Assembly (NCBI GenBank): GCA_013398955.1
Contig: VWPU01001360.1
Coordinates: 1 to 64,000, forward strand
Source of the DNA: Callaeas wilsoni
Lineage: Eukaryota > Chordata > Aves > Passeriformes > Callaeidae
Direction: 5' to 3'
DNA length: 64,000 bases
This document shows, piece by piece, positions 52,946-64,000 of this stretch (position 1 is its first letter; every line of letters begins with the position of its first letter). Made by a program: the position numbers and the translations under genes. A model generated the notes under the pieces. That model had not been told where the DNA came from, ran no database searches, and was given only the letters and a program-made list of their open reading frames with translations.

Positions 52946-53889
52946 GTTTCTCCAGGCAGCTTGCAGAGTTCATTAACATTTTCAGGAAACACAGAATCTG
53001 AATTGTCCAAGTTGACTAGACAGAGAAAAGCAAGGAGGCTCTTCTTTTATATACTTGTATCTCAGCCTCAGTTTTCCTGTCCAAATAGTATTCTCTGAGC
53101 TCAAGGGAAAAGAGAGAGACAGGTTTCTAAGCTTTTTGGAACCTCAGCCTAGTAAAGGAGAGGTGTCCTCTTACAGCTTCAGGTGTTCAGTGGTAAGTGG
53201 AGAGTCTCATGCTATATAACTTTAGCAGGTGTCAGGTGAGAGGGTCAGAGGTTCTGTTTCTGTTTAAAAGCCTTGCTTCACAGAAAATGGGAACAGCTAG
53301 GCAACATGTTCAAAAAGTAACAGCAACTGGGGCAGAGAAGGGTAAAGGGAAGCATGGTAAGGATTTCATAAAGCTCTTTTCAAATTAGGAGCTGCAGGCA
53401 GAAACCATTATCATTGCATTGCTACCTCCAGTGTATCCAACTCAACTGTTATTACTCTGTAGCTGTACCCTTTGTTTCTGGCATTATGTTTTTCTTAGAT
53501 TATGACTTTTTCTCTGTACAGTGCAGTTTTTCCAAGGATAACTGTTTCAAATTCATCTTGCCACTTCAGAATACATGATCAAAAATGACAAATACAACAT
53601 CCTGTCCCACGCAAAACCCACTGCTTCCAGCACTCACTTAAAGTATCTCTATTGGCATCTGCGAGAAGGGTTTCAGAGGGGGTCTGATGAAATGATGCAG
53701 TCAGGTGAACCTCTGTCAGGAACACCTCAGTATGGCTCTTAACAAGCTGTGTCCAAGATGACTGACAGTCATGAGGAATTGTAATATACATATGCATATA
53801 AGATTACGTAAATAATATCCAGAGAGAGGCATGTTTTGTCACGCTTAACACAAGTATAGGGATCAGCAACTCCTAAATACTATGTAAAT

Positions 53890-54040
53890 CTTTCTCAAGT
53901 CCCAGGCCTCTGAATTCAGTTCACCCTTCCTTCTCTCTCTCTTTCAATTCCCCAGTTTTAAAAATGGGAATACCATTACATGGCTCCATCACAGGAATTT
54001 TCATCTTATAATTGCTGTTGTGCTTTGAAGATGTGAACTG
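53890..54040 (+). mobile_element. Possible MIR-like SINE relic
   Basis: TTTCAATTCCCCAGTTTTA then AAAATGGGAATACCATTACA resembles the sense MIR core (CCTCAGTTTCCTCATCTGTA, then AAATGGGGATAATAATAG). A CTTTCTCAAGTC stretch about 60 bases upstream could be the GGGCAAGTCAC block. It is diverged, so the call is weaker than the copy at 52795. Confidence 0.4.
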
Positions 54041-57000
54041 CTACTTTCAGCACCTTAATTCAAGGCATGAAGAGTGGACAATGAGAGGCATCATAATAAC
54101 ACATTTTTTGGACTATTTCTGCACTACACAGAGTCACACAGCAGTGATTAAACATGCAAAATCCTGTACAGCATGGACTTGATTCAGCATAAAGCCTGGT
54201 AAATCTGTTCATTGGCTGCACAAAATTCATCAGCACAGTTCTTGAAAATAGAGTTGCTTTCTTGAAGCTACTCTCCCATCCATAGTTCCAGTGGATGTAG
54301 TGAAATGCATGGTAGAATTTAAGCAGTGACTCTAAGAAGAATGTTCCTTACCACCAAGTCTGTAATGAAGAGAAGCGAATATAGGGCAGATTGTGGCTCC
54401 TTTCCTAAGGAGGTGTGTTAGGATAGTGGCAGCAGAGGAAGGAGTCTCTGAGACACATTGCACAGGATACAGAGGTCTCCTGCTCAGAGCTGCCCTGGTC
54501 GTCAGCACAATGTCCAGTGCCAGTTTTGAAGCCCTGTCCTGGACAGGGGACAGAACTAAGCAGGGCAGTAAGTCATTTCTACAAGAAATTTGTGTGGCAA
54601 ACTTGAACACTGTGTAGCAGCTTGAACTTTTTTTTTGTTTTGCACATAATAGATGAGCATCACTCCAAACCATAGCTGGAAGATGATGTCCTTGGGACCA
54701 CTGCAACACTGCAAATACCAACCTCCTAGAAAACCCTTCCTGACACAAAATAGCTTTATTCTTCCCCCTTGAAGATGAACAGCATGATGCCTACATTCCA
54801 CTTTTATGCACCTGTGACTCATGGGCTGGGCTTTTCCATCCCTTTGTCTTACATGTATGATATGAAAGACAAGAATAGGTTTTCCTTGTGTGTGCTAATC
54901 ATTACTGCAAAAATGAGACTTCAAGGGTGAAACAGTCATTTAGGGCAACATGAAAGTTGATTCTTAAGCCAATATTTTATCTACCAACAGAGCCTGAGTC
55001 CCATCTAACCCCCCATGGCACACCTTGTGCTGTTGTTAACACCTGGTCAGAATGTGACAGGTTTCAAAATGAAGTCTTTTACATTCTCTGTTGGTGAACA
55101 AACCACCACATCTGAAAAGTGAATGAACAGGAAAACAATGGAGACTGAAGCCCACTTACCAGATTCTAATTTATACTGATCAGTTTGGCATACAGAAAAA
55201 CATAAAATAGGGAACAACTCAAATGACCCTAGCAGAAACAGATGGATGGTAACGGTGGGAGACTGCCTTTGTTGTGTTTGATGATGAAGTATGTTGAGAG
55301 CTGTTGTTGGGCTTTTAGGACTAAATGCTTTCAGGTGACACAAAGCCTGCAGGATCTTTAGGAGAAAGTCTGTCTGAGAGAAGCAGGGAGGGAGAAGAGC
55401 TGGTCAGGTCGGTTTAGCTGCTCACAGGAAGGCAGACCCCAAAGGAATTACTCTCACGCTTCCCCTCAAGATCTCCTTGCGCAAACCCAGTGGGCACACA
55501 ACCTGTGAGCCCATGAGCAAAATAAATGGGATTATATTTCTCAGTCCCTACCAATTCCTGAGAGAAGGCAGTGGGAATGGGAATGGCACTAGAGAGGGAA
55601 TCTGTTGGAGCAAACAGCACCTCTGAAGAAGCATACACTGTCTCTTTATCCTAAACAATTAGGCTTTCATGATAAAGCTTTCACTTAAGACCCCTAGAAG
55701 ACATTTAAAATCCAGCTTCAAAAAATGTTGCCAGAATAAGACTCTGGATGAAGCAGACAACAGGTCTGACTTGGCATGACAAATCCTGCTTAGCAACCCA
55801 ATGGTTAAGTCTATGGGCCAGAGCAGCCGGCTCTTTGCTTCTGCTTCCTCCCAAAGCAGTAACCCACAAAGCTTCAAGGGGACAGTTGTGCAGTTTGAGT
55901 CCACGCTGCAATATCCTCATGCAGAGGTACTCCTAACAGTCTCTTGCCCTTTCCTGCCTCCACTCTTCACTAGAAGGAGTAGGAGGAAGAGGGATTTCCT
56001 TCCATTACCAGTGGGCAGAAAAGCAATCAGATGCCCTGAGCTGTGATACCCAATTGGTCTACAAAAACCTGAACGCACAGAAGGGCTTCTGCCTCACACC
56101 TCCCCTCAGGAACAAGAATACAATTATCACCAGCTTTGGCACCTGCTGCTGAAGACATGTTTTACTTTCTTTTGCCATGAGATTCCTCCCACTGTTCCCA
56201 CTGCACCCCTTTCCAAACTCTCTCTTTCCACTTTTTCACATTGGGTCTGGAAAAGAAGTCTTCTTGTTTTTCCAGATATGAGCCTTCTCATGCAAAATGC
56301 CAACCTTATGTCCAAGGATATCCCGCCAGGCCCCACAAGCTATGCTCTCCAGGGAACACTGTGGATAGCTAATTGCTCTCATTTTCTTCATTTGCTAAGG
56401 TATGCCCATCCCAGTAGTTCTCAGGGACCAGGATCAGTGGTAGCTGCCAGCTGGAAGTTCTTTGGGTCAGAAACTGCTCAATTAGTACAAGGAAATCACA
56501 GCCTAATGGGAGCTACTTACAATACTGATTTCTAGTTAATAGTAATTTTTAAAGGAATTAATTAAAGGAAATGCCTTTAATTTGTATTACAATCTGTCTT
56601 TCTGTGTCTTCATTTCCCTTCTGGCCTACAAAACCTCTTTTCATACCTTACCATGTCTCTTCCATGCTTCCTACTCATTCCCTAATGTCCTTTTGCCAGT
56701 CACTTCCCCAAACAGGGCCTTCCCTAATCAGCCCTTCTTCAATAAAGCACTTCTGCCTTAGAATCCAGGCAATCATCTTCTCAAGTTTTCTTGTGTCACC
56801 ATTCCTTGTAGCCAGCCTCTAGATTTGCTTTCACACCCTCCAAAGGACTTGAGAGTTTGCCCCCACCACCACTATCTTATTCATCATTAGTATATGAGGA
56901 GAGCACTGCCACATGAACTTACATTTTAGAAGAGTCCCTATTGCAATTACAGGGAAACCAAGAGATTAATGAGGGGAAAAAACCTGCATACATGCCCTTA

Positions 57001-58169
57001 TCCCATGAGAATAGCAGTTTCTTCGACTCAAAAAGCTGCAAACCCTTTAAAGGATTGGATGCCTTCTTATCTGCAGTCCTTTTCTTTGACTTATTCTCAA
57101 AGCGAAGTAGCACACACATGTATGCACACACATTTTCTTTCCAATCCTTCCTTCAGTCCTGACCTCTTGCCCTGCTTCAACAGTGGTAACCCATCACATC
57201 ACTTTGTCAGGGATTTGCCTATCTTTTTCCATCTCATTTGGGCCTTTCCAGGGATTAAAGAAATAGAATATCCTAACACCTAAAAATATTTCTATTTTCT
57301 CCCACTAAAAATAACATCAGGTGGGGAAAAACTGGGATTGAGCTTGGAAGATGGGCGAGGAGACTGTTCCTAGGCCTCTTAAAAAGAAGGGTTAAACTGC
57401 AGGAGGGGACTCAAAATTAACCCTTTCGCAGTGTTATCAACTGCCTTAAAACTTCTAGATGATGGTTTTCAGAGACTTAAAAGCGAAAATCTTTAACTAC
57501 AACTGGGATTGCACATGGACAAAGGAAAGTGAAACTAAGGCACAATACTCACATAAACTGAAATATTAATACTAAATTAGTGTTTGTGTTTCTATTTTAG
57601 CTTAACATATTTTTCTTCATTTTCATGGGCACTTCAAGTGTTCCATACACCCTTCAGTACTTCACTCAAAAAGTGGCATATCTTCAGCTAGAATGTTTGT
57701 TTTCTGGAGGGGTGGGTGTGGTATGTGCTGGGTTTTGGTTGTGGTTGTTTTGGGGGTTTTTTTTATCTGTGATTATGCTTCATAACTGGATGCCTTTGGT
57801 CACTGGGGAGAGAGTGAAGCAGTGCAACACACACAATCAGAAGTAGCATTAAGGAGGGCAGCCTGAGACAAGACCACCCTCTGAGCACACTCCCTGGCAG
57901 CACGGGCGGGGTGGATGCCCTTTGCACAGAGCTGCTGTTTGCATAGCATAGAATGTCTGTTTGCTAGGCCAGGTTTAGGTGCCTCTCTACACTTATGCAA
58001 AGAACAAGAGGGCATGGTGGCCTCCATGCAGAATTTACACGTGGGCAACAGGAAACTACATAAAATTGAGAGCAAGACATCATTCAAATAACCATTTTTT
58101 TCCAAGTCGAAAAGTAGCTGTAACTGGCAAAAAAGCAGCTTAGAGTGTAAGTGGAAACAAATTCCAGGG

Positions 58170-58345
58170 TGTCATGGTTTAATCCCAACTGGCAACTACG
58201 TACCACACAGCCATTCACTCACTCCACACACGGCCTGCAGTGGGGAATAGAATCAGGGGGAAAAAAAAATAAAAAAAAAAAAGTAGAACTCATGGGTTCA
58301 GATAAGAACAGTTAAATAATTGGCACAAAATCAAATATAATAATA
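58170..58345 (-). mobile_element. Avian endogenous retrovirus LTR fragment (3' part of LTR)
   Basis: The + strand begins TGTCATGGTTTAATCCCAAC and continues with CACACAGCCATTCACTCACT and AACTCATGGGTTCAGATAAG before ACAGTTAAATAA. I recall this as the antisense end of a common LTR found in many bird genomes (TGTCATGGTTTAACCCCAGC at its edge). The LTR would read on the minus strand and end TGACA. Only part is present; the rest of the LTR and any internal retroviral genes are absent. A-rich runs at 58261-58282 lie inside it. The family name is not asserted. Confidence 0.75.
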
Positions 58346-59440
58346 CCAGTACTAATTATTTTACTGCCAGCCTCTCCTCACAATCCACACGTCTTCCTAG
58401 CAGCCAGCTGCAGTGGTCCTGTGAACCCATCAGCAAGCACTGGAAATATGCAATAATATGAAGAAGCAATTGTACATCTTTTGGCTTCACATTTGCCATG
58501 TAGACTTGCATTCGCATTGTGACTGCCTCCATACCCAGTAGGAGTATTCCACATGGAAGTGCCAAGCAGATACATTGATAGGAGCTGCTGATTTCTTCTG
58601 CTGTGAAGAAATGGTTCTCCATAGGAACCTCACAGTCCCAGCTATTTCATTTGAAAAGTGTTTAGAAGTTTATTAGTCAGACTTAGAGGAGGTTTGCACA
58701 AGCACCTGGGTCCTCTCCCACACTTCCTGACCTGTAGCAGCTTTGAGGCAGAGGACTGATGCAATCCCAGCACTAGAATGCCACTAGTAAAGGCGATCAG
58801 GTAGGTCTTCTTGGCCATGCTGCCAAAGTTTGTGTTTCATCTCTAAAGATTTCTCAAACATGTGATATCTAAGAGCTCAAATGCTGATACATAAAAGGAG
58901 CACATCAGAGCTTCCTCCCGACTGTAGAAAGCTGTGTGAATACCTAGCTAGCACATTGAGAAAGATTGATTTTGTTATGTCTTTTACCCAATGTGTACAG
59001 TGTCCTGGAACCATCTACAGATATCTGATCAAGTGCCTAATATGCAATTATTAATCATTCTACTGAATACCTTTAATTTTGAACAAGAGAATCTCTGTCT
59101 TCTCATCAGAATTCAGGCATGCTACTGCACAGCATGAAGAGAGGATAACCACCTTATGTGCAAGTGCCATCAGTTGCCTTTCATTATAAATATTAACTTA
59201 TAAGACATGTCTGTAAATGGCCACAGGAGCGGAAAGACAGCCACATGGAAGAGCAAAGGTCACCTATTGACTGTGAATCTGAGACATGACTGGAAAATTC
59301 ATTCCACAAACAGTGACCTAGGGAGAACCAAAAAAAAGGCAAAATGAAACTGCAACGGGACAGAAAAGACAATAAAAATAATGCTTCCTCTGGTCAGATC
59401 AGGCCACTGCAGATTTCCCAGGGGTTCACCCTGACAGCTT

Positions 59441-59468
59441 ACACACACACACACACACACACACACAC
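59441..59468. repeat. (AC)14 microsatellite
   Basis: Twenty-eight bases of uninterrupted AC repeat in DPF3 intron 1; a likely length-polymorphic marker. Confidence 0.97.
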
Positions 59469-60487
59469 CAAACGAGTGACTAATAAGTATAGAAACAACT
59501 AATTAAGATTTTTTTCCTCTAGAATGAATCTGAATATAGGTTTTACTTCATACTCAGTCTGAATGAGATGCCTATGAACAGACATTAGAGACAGTAAATT
59601 TCTTAAATATAATGCCCGTTAAAAAAATCAGCATCAAACACTTTGCATTCACTCAAAAGTTTTAGCACTTATTTAGCACTTTACAACCATGTATCTCAAA
59701 CTTCTCTTTAAGAAGTGACATAAAGGATTTTATGTATTCTTTCCATAGCGAAACTCTAAAGCACAGGACTTGTCTGAAAATATAGAGAAAGCCAGTGGTG
59801 TAGGCAGAAACTAAAATGCAAGTCTCTGCATTACCAGTCTGGATCATGCCATTTCCTCTGTACAGAAGCCAAAGTGTATGTTTAATAAACAGGTTGTCTC
59901 AGGTTGTTGCAAGACCTGGGTGAACTGGCACACCGACTTCCCCCTAGGGTTGACATGCAGGAGCAAACCTTGCAAAGAACAAAATAAAGCTCTGGTTATT
60001 CAGCCAGTAATCATAATTCCATCTTGCATTTCTGGGTCTCTTATTTTGAAACTTCTCAAGGCCTTTCTTGCAACACTGCTAAGTACTATGTGACTGCCAG
60101 AGACCTTGAAACAAAAATGGCCATATCAGGTCAGACCAAAGGTCCATCTAACACAGTCTTAAACTTAGGCCAGTAAGGAATCCCTAAGAAGGCACACAAA
60201 ATATGGATATAGTGATATTCTGCAGGAAATATGCTTGTATATCCTCTCAGCCTCTGGTGAACTGTGATTCAGGTATCAAGGAATTCAGTAGCTATTGAAG
60301 GATCTACCGTCTCTGAAGCTGATGTTTTTTGAGCCCAGGTAAACTTCAATATCCCATACATCCCATTGTAAAGAGTGTCACAGGTTTATTTAACATTTAG
60401 CAAAAAAGTATCTCCTTTTGTTCCTTTTGAACCAGCCTTTTGATAATCTCATTTGATGTCATAACTTTTGCCTTCAAGAGACAGAAT

Positions 60488-60508
60488 GAACATCCATCCA
60501 TCCATCCC
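60488..60508. repeat. Short CATC tetranucleotide repeat
   Basis: About four CATC units within the old LINE relic; it probably arose after insertion. Confidence 0.6.
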
Positions 60509-60753
60509 CTATTTGCCCCTTCCACAATGCTCTTGATCTCAGGAACCTCTCACAGAGAGAGACTCGGAAATCTTTTTACAGACTGGAAAACCCAAACCAA
60601 TTTAGTAATTCTTCATACAGAAGTCATTCCTTTTGATCCTCCTTGTTTCTTTCTCAGTACATGTTTCAGCTTATTGTATCCTTTTCAACATAGGGAGACC
60701 AAACTGCTCACAGTATTCCAACATGCTTCAAACCTTCATGTTTCTGTGATTGT

Positions 60754-60810
60754 ATAGAATCACAGAAACATAGAATCATTTAGGTTGGAAAAGACCTTTA
60801 AGATCAGTAA
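60754..60810 (-). mobile_element. Short CR1 3' tail nested in older LINE
   Basis: The + strand TATAGAATCACAGAAACATA, then GAATCATTTAGGTTGGAAAA and GACCTTTAAGATCAG, is the antisense CR1 terminus with its 8-base terminal repeats. Only about 57 bases of the element are present. It interrupts the ancient LINE relic at 60113-61430, so it inserted later. Confidence 0.88.
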
Positions 60811-63800
60811 GGTGTCAAATATATTCTCATAGTAATGATGTTTGTTTTCTTTCCTTTGATACTAAAGCCTAACATTCAGCCTGCATCTCTTCCTTCCTCT
60901 CTCCCTTTCTTTTAATTATTACTTTATTATTATCTTTACCTATTACTGAGCACAAATATCATATTTTGGTAGATCTATTATAACTCCAAAACTTTTCTCT
61001 TCAGTGTCAGTAACCAATTCTGTCCCCATTCCTGTATACATTAATTGGGATATTTTTCCCTATGTGTCTTAATTTACATTTATCTAAACTGAACATAACC
61101 AGTCATTTTAATGACACAAATAATTCAGTTTTATGGGGTTCTTCTTCAACACTTTGCAGCAACCTCGTGCTCTTCCCACATGGAGCATCCTCAGTATTAT
61201 CAGCTTAGTTTGCCACCTCCTCTTCACATTCTTTCCCAGATCATTTGCAAATATCAGGCAGCAGAGGCCCAATTACTGATCCCACAGAGCCTCCATGGGT
61301 GACCTGACCGGTTGCTCCTAGCCCATGTTTCAAGGGTTTTAACCAAGTGTGCCTCAGGAGGACTTCTCAAGGCAGCTTAGGTTCTTTAAAAGTTTCAAGA
61401 GAAGAACATTATCAAAGCTGTTTGCAAACCAGGCTGAGCATGCTGGTGGCTGCCAAGTGGGAGTGGCTGCCACTGGAGGAAAGCTCCCAGCTGCATGTGC
61501 CATTCCCATTTTCCCTACCCTCTTGGCTGGAAAAAGAGAAGCAGGAGTCATGCTTCCCTTGCTCTCCATTTCTGCTCTTCCTACTTCTTCCTTCCTCACA
61601 ACTGGACCAGCACTGGCCTCAACCCCTTATCCTTGGAGAGGCAAAATGGAGCTTTGCCTGCACTGCCAGGAAGCCCCAGATTCCCTTAGAGCACAGGCAC
61701 CTGCAGTCCCAGGGAGCACCCATGCCACTGGAGTGAGCCCTAGGTAAGCATGCTGATGAGTGATTTTGTAAGAATTATTGCTATAGAGGTGTGTGACCAA
61801 CTTAAAGCAGAAAAAAAATACTTCACACAAGCACTGTCCGCTACTGTGTAGCTACAATTTTATTACAGCATAACTTTCATCACCATTTAGACAATCTCCA
61901 ACTAAGCAAAAGTCTACCAATCCCAGGACTCCTTAGTGATATCTTGGAACAAATAAGGATTGGGTCCAATATCAGTCAGTAAATTAAGTTCACCCTCACA
62001 TTTCATGTTTATACACATGTAAAAGGAAATATTGAGTGAAACTCTGAACAGGCCTGTCAGAAAACAAAACCACTCAATTTAACCCTTAAGGAAGAGATTC
62101 TTCTTAGGGACCAACAGCACTTTTAGCTCCTCTCTGATCTCTCTAAGCCTGTCCCCCTCTGATGCCCTTCCTAGTGTGAAACCCCATGATTCTCCTCTCT
62201 GGGGTTAGGTTCTAGTCTGCACACAAACTCTTATGTAATGATTCTTACCCATTTTAAGTTCCACACACGAGAAACTGTTAAGAAGTAAACAAAGAAAACA
62301 ACAAAAACTTTCCTAAAATAAAGCACAGTTTAAATGTAACAGTAGGAACAAGGAAGAATTCAAAAGATTTTAAATTAAAATTTACTTGTGCCTTCTCTGT
62401 GTGAATTCTAACCTCCCATGAAGATGCAGCAGCAGGTCTAGCTGCATGTCAGCCTGTTCCCAGCTAGAAACTACCCAAGGAAGCACCATTTCACCTGGGG
62501 AGAGTTCTTACCCCTCCCTATTTACCGGGTTGATTTTTTCACTCCCTTAATCCAAAACTAGTTTAAGTGTGATCCAGTGGAGATTTCCAGTGCCAGCTGT
62601 CCCCCTGGTACTAGGTACCGTTACTTGTAGTGTTCATTTATGGGTGCTCTTGGTCTTGTTTTTGTCCTCTTGATTTTCTTTTTTTTTTAATCCTTCACAG
62701 ACAACAAATAATCTGAGGATATATGGCATCCAAAACATCACAGAGTAGGTCCAAATCTCACATTAGAAAGATGAAAATTTCTGAATAGTACCATCCTGAA
62801 ATGGCTAAGTGAAGCAAAGTGCCTGCAACAACTTCTGTGCAGGAATGTACTGGGAAATTTAAAGGCAGTGGCTGCTCTTTATCATCTCAATGCAGGGAAC
62901 CACTCAGGATGAGGACAGCTCATCTGACAGAAGTGGTTTTGCAGGTAGGTCAAACTGGAAAGTAACTACTAAGGCACAAGAGAATATTTGAAAGCAGAGA
63001 GAATTAATTGTACAGTTGGTATTAACATATGGATGAAACATTGCTTTAAAAGTTCAAACAGCAACTGTCAGCTGAACAAAGTTGGCAGAAGAGTAACAAA
63101 TGAGTTTTGCAATTGTGCTATTTTTACTATGTAATATCAATACTGTATAAAAGAACAAATGTTGTGTATAAGTTCAATGCCAAACCTAAACCATTGCTAA
63201 CAGTGTTGTTATGATGCAATTAAAATGCCACCATCATTATTTGCTGAAAAGGATTTTCCCCCTCCCCAAGCAAGTGTTTTCATTACTGGAGTTTTACTAG
63301 GCATGTTTGTGAGAAAGAAAGGTGAAGGAATAACCCAACTCAAATATTTGAAAACATTTAACTGTTCTGGCTCATTGACAACTGTATGCTCTCCCTGTGA
63401 TTTTTTAAGAGCTGCTGACGCCTCATGGAAAAAACTTTGAAAAACATATTATTGAAAAACAATTTTGCCAATGTGTCATATTTTCTGTCTTACCCCTTCT
63501 CTTGCTTTTCACTAGTAGAAGAATCCACATGAAAACAGAACCTTGATTCTTTAGGTAGACAGAATTTGGATCTGAGCTCTGCCAAAGCATGTGGGTGTTT
63601 GGATCCTGTCCATTAAAGACATTTAACTTCAGATCCAGGTTCAATCTTCAAAGCTCACAAATGCTGAGATCCAGGATTTTGTTCTGACCCACCCATTACT
63701 AAGAAGTTATCTGCTGTCTGTCCTGTCTGTTAAGCTATAGCCTTCTGCTAAGGATCTCATAAGTGGCTACTGCTGTCAACATTTGCTGCCAAATTATAAG

Positions 63801-63850
63801 CATCAGACGCTACTGAATATCTGAGAAGGACAGAGAGTCTGAAAAATTAA

Positions 63851-63868
63851 GGGGGGGAGGAGGGCGGG
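63851..63868 (+). other. Potential G-quadruplex motif
   Basis: A seven-G run, then AGGAGGG and CGGG, gives four runs of at least three G with short loops within 18 bases on the + strand, the non-template strand's complement for DPF3. It meets the simple G-quadruplex pattern; no function is claimed. Confidence 0.6.
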
Positions 63869-64000
63869 TGGAATAAAAGGAATTTTCTCTGGTAGTACAG
63901 TTGTCTTGAAATAACATAGACTTGGTTTGTGTCTCACACTGGCATAACTTTTGGACTTCAGTGAAATCACACTGACTGAGTACAAACAAAAACCACAGTC

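Larger units (their letters stand above)
60113..61430 (-). mobile_element. Ancient CR1-type LINE relic, antisense, about 1.3 kb
   Basis: The + strand follows the antisense pattern of an old CR1-group LINE that I recall from turtles and crocodilians. It starts GGCCATATCAGGTCAGACCA then AAGGTCCATCTAACACAGT, the 3' end of the element. It continues with a GTGTCACAGGTTTATTTAAC block (like GAGTTCCACAGGTTAATTA) and AAAAAAGTATCTCCTTTTGT. It then has CTCACAGTATTCCAACATGC (like GCATGCAGTATTCCAGATG) and, further on, TTTCCCAGATCATTTGCAAA and AACATTATCAAAGCTGTTTG. It is far more diverged than the other CR1 copies. A younger CR1 tail sits inside it at about 60754-60810. The 5' boundary is approximate. Confidence 0.8.
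12038..64000 (-). other. DPF3: DPF3 intron 1 (partial, at least 52 kb)
   Basis: This is sequence upstream of the exon 2 acceptor. Exon 1, expected to code for Met-Ala-Thr-Val-Ile-His-Asn-Pro-Leu-Lys, was not found, so the intron probably continues past the right edge. Recognisable contents are LINE, SINE and LTR relics, simple repeats and hairpins listed separately. I see no gene or classifiable repeat in 12038-17180, 17820-23320, 23405-28910, 29015-31170, 31230-36600, 36860-46330, 46415-47570, 47985-50530, 51180-52790, 54045-58165, 58350-60110 and 61435-64000. Long first introns often contain enhancers, but none can be named from sequence alone. An unrelated small gene inside the intron cannot be excluded. 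Confidence 0.8.

Noticed and set aside
54332..54748. Minus-strand 138-codon open frame.
   Set aside because: No domain, signal or exon structure is recognised, so it is treated as a chance open frame.
61347..61747. Two overlapping plus-strand open frames of about 130 codons.
   Set aside because: Both frames are open in the same GC-richer stretch at the end of the old LINE relic. No domain is visible, and overlapping openness suggests few stops by composition.
1..64000. Search for tRNA, rRNA, CRISPR, prophage or bacterial operon features.
   Set aside because: None seen. The window is vertebrate intronic DNA, and no regular spacer-repeat array or cloverleaf sequence was recognised.

Overview
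This window is ordinary vertebrate nuclear DNA, almost certainly from a bird. It is intron-rich and AT-leaning, and it carries avian-type CR1 LINE fragments whose 3' ends have the short ATTCTATG-like repeats. It also holds a piece resembling a widespread avian retroviral LTR, older CR1, L2-like and MIR-like relics, and simple repeats. There are no operons, ribosome binding sites, tRNA or rRNA genes, CRISPR arrays or other prokaryotic features.

The only host gene I can support is DPF3 (BAF45C), a subunit of the BAF (SWI/SNF) chromatin-remodelling complex, on the minus strand. Two coding exons are visible with consensus or near-consensus splice sites and compatible phases. Exon 2 is 11877-12037 and exon 3 is 6681-6788; together they encode the N-terminal Requiem/DPF domain. 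Exon 1, expected at higher coordinates, and exon 4 onward, expected below position 1, were not found.

Layout: 1-6680 is part of intron 3, with a CpG-dense first 46 bases and a CR1 fragment at 2553-3332. 6681-6788 is exon 3. 6789-11876 is intron 2, with a long GGAG/GGCA/GGAA tetranucleotide array and a run of 21 G. 11877-12037 is exon 2. 12038-64000 is at least 52 kb of intron 1. It holds an L2-like reverse-transcriptase relic (about 17196-17815), several CR1 fragments in both orientations, three MIR-like SINE relics, a palindromic repeat, an LTR fragment (58170-58345), an (AC)14 array, and an ancient antisense CR1-type LINE (60113-61430) with a younger CR1 tail inside it.

I found no undescribed biological system. 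The points most worth a second look are the weak 5' splice site of DPF3 exon 2, the abrupt CpG-dense start of the window, the nested LINE insertions, the L2-like relic, and several perfect hairpins or palindromes in intron 1. Family names were assigned by eye from remembered consensus patterns; no search was run.
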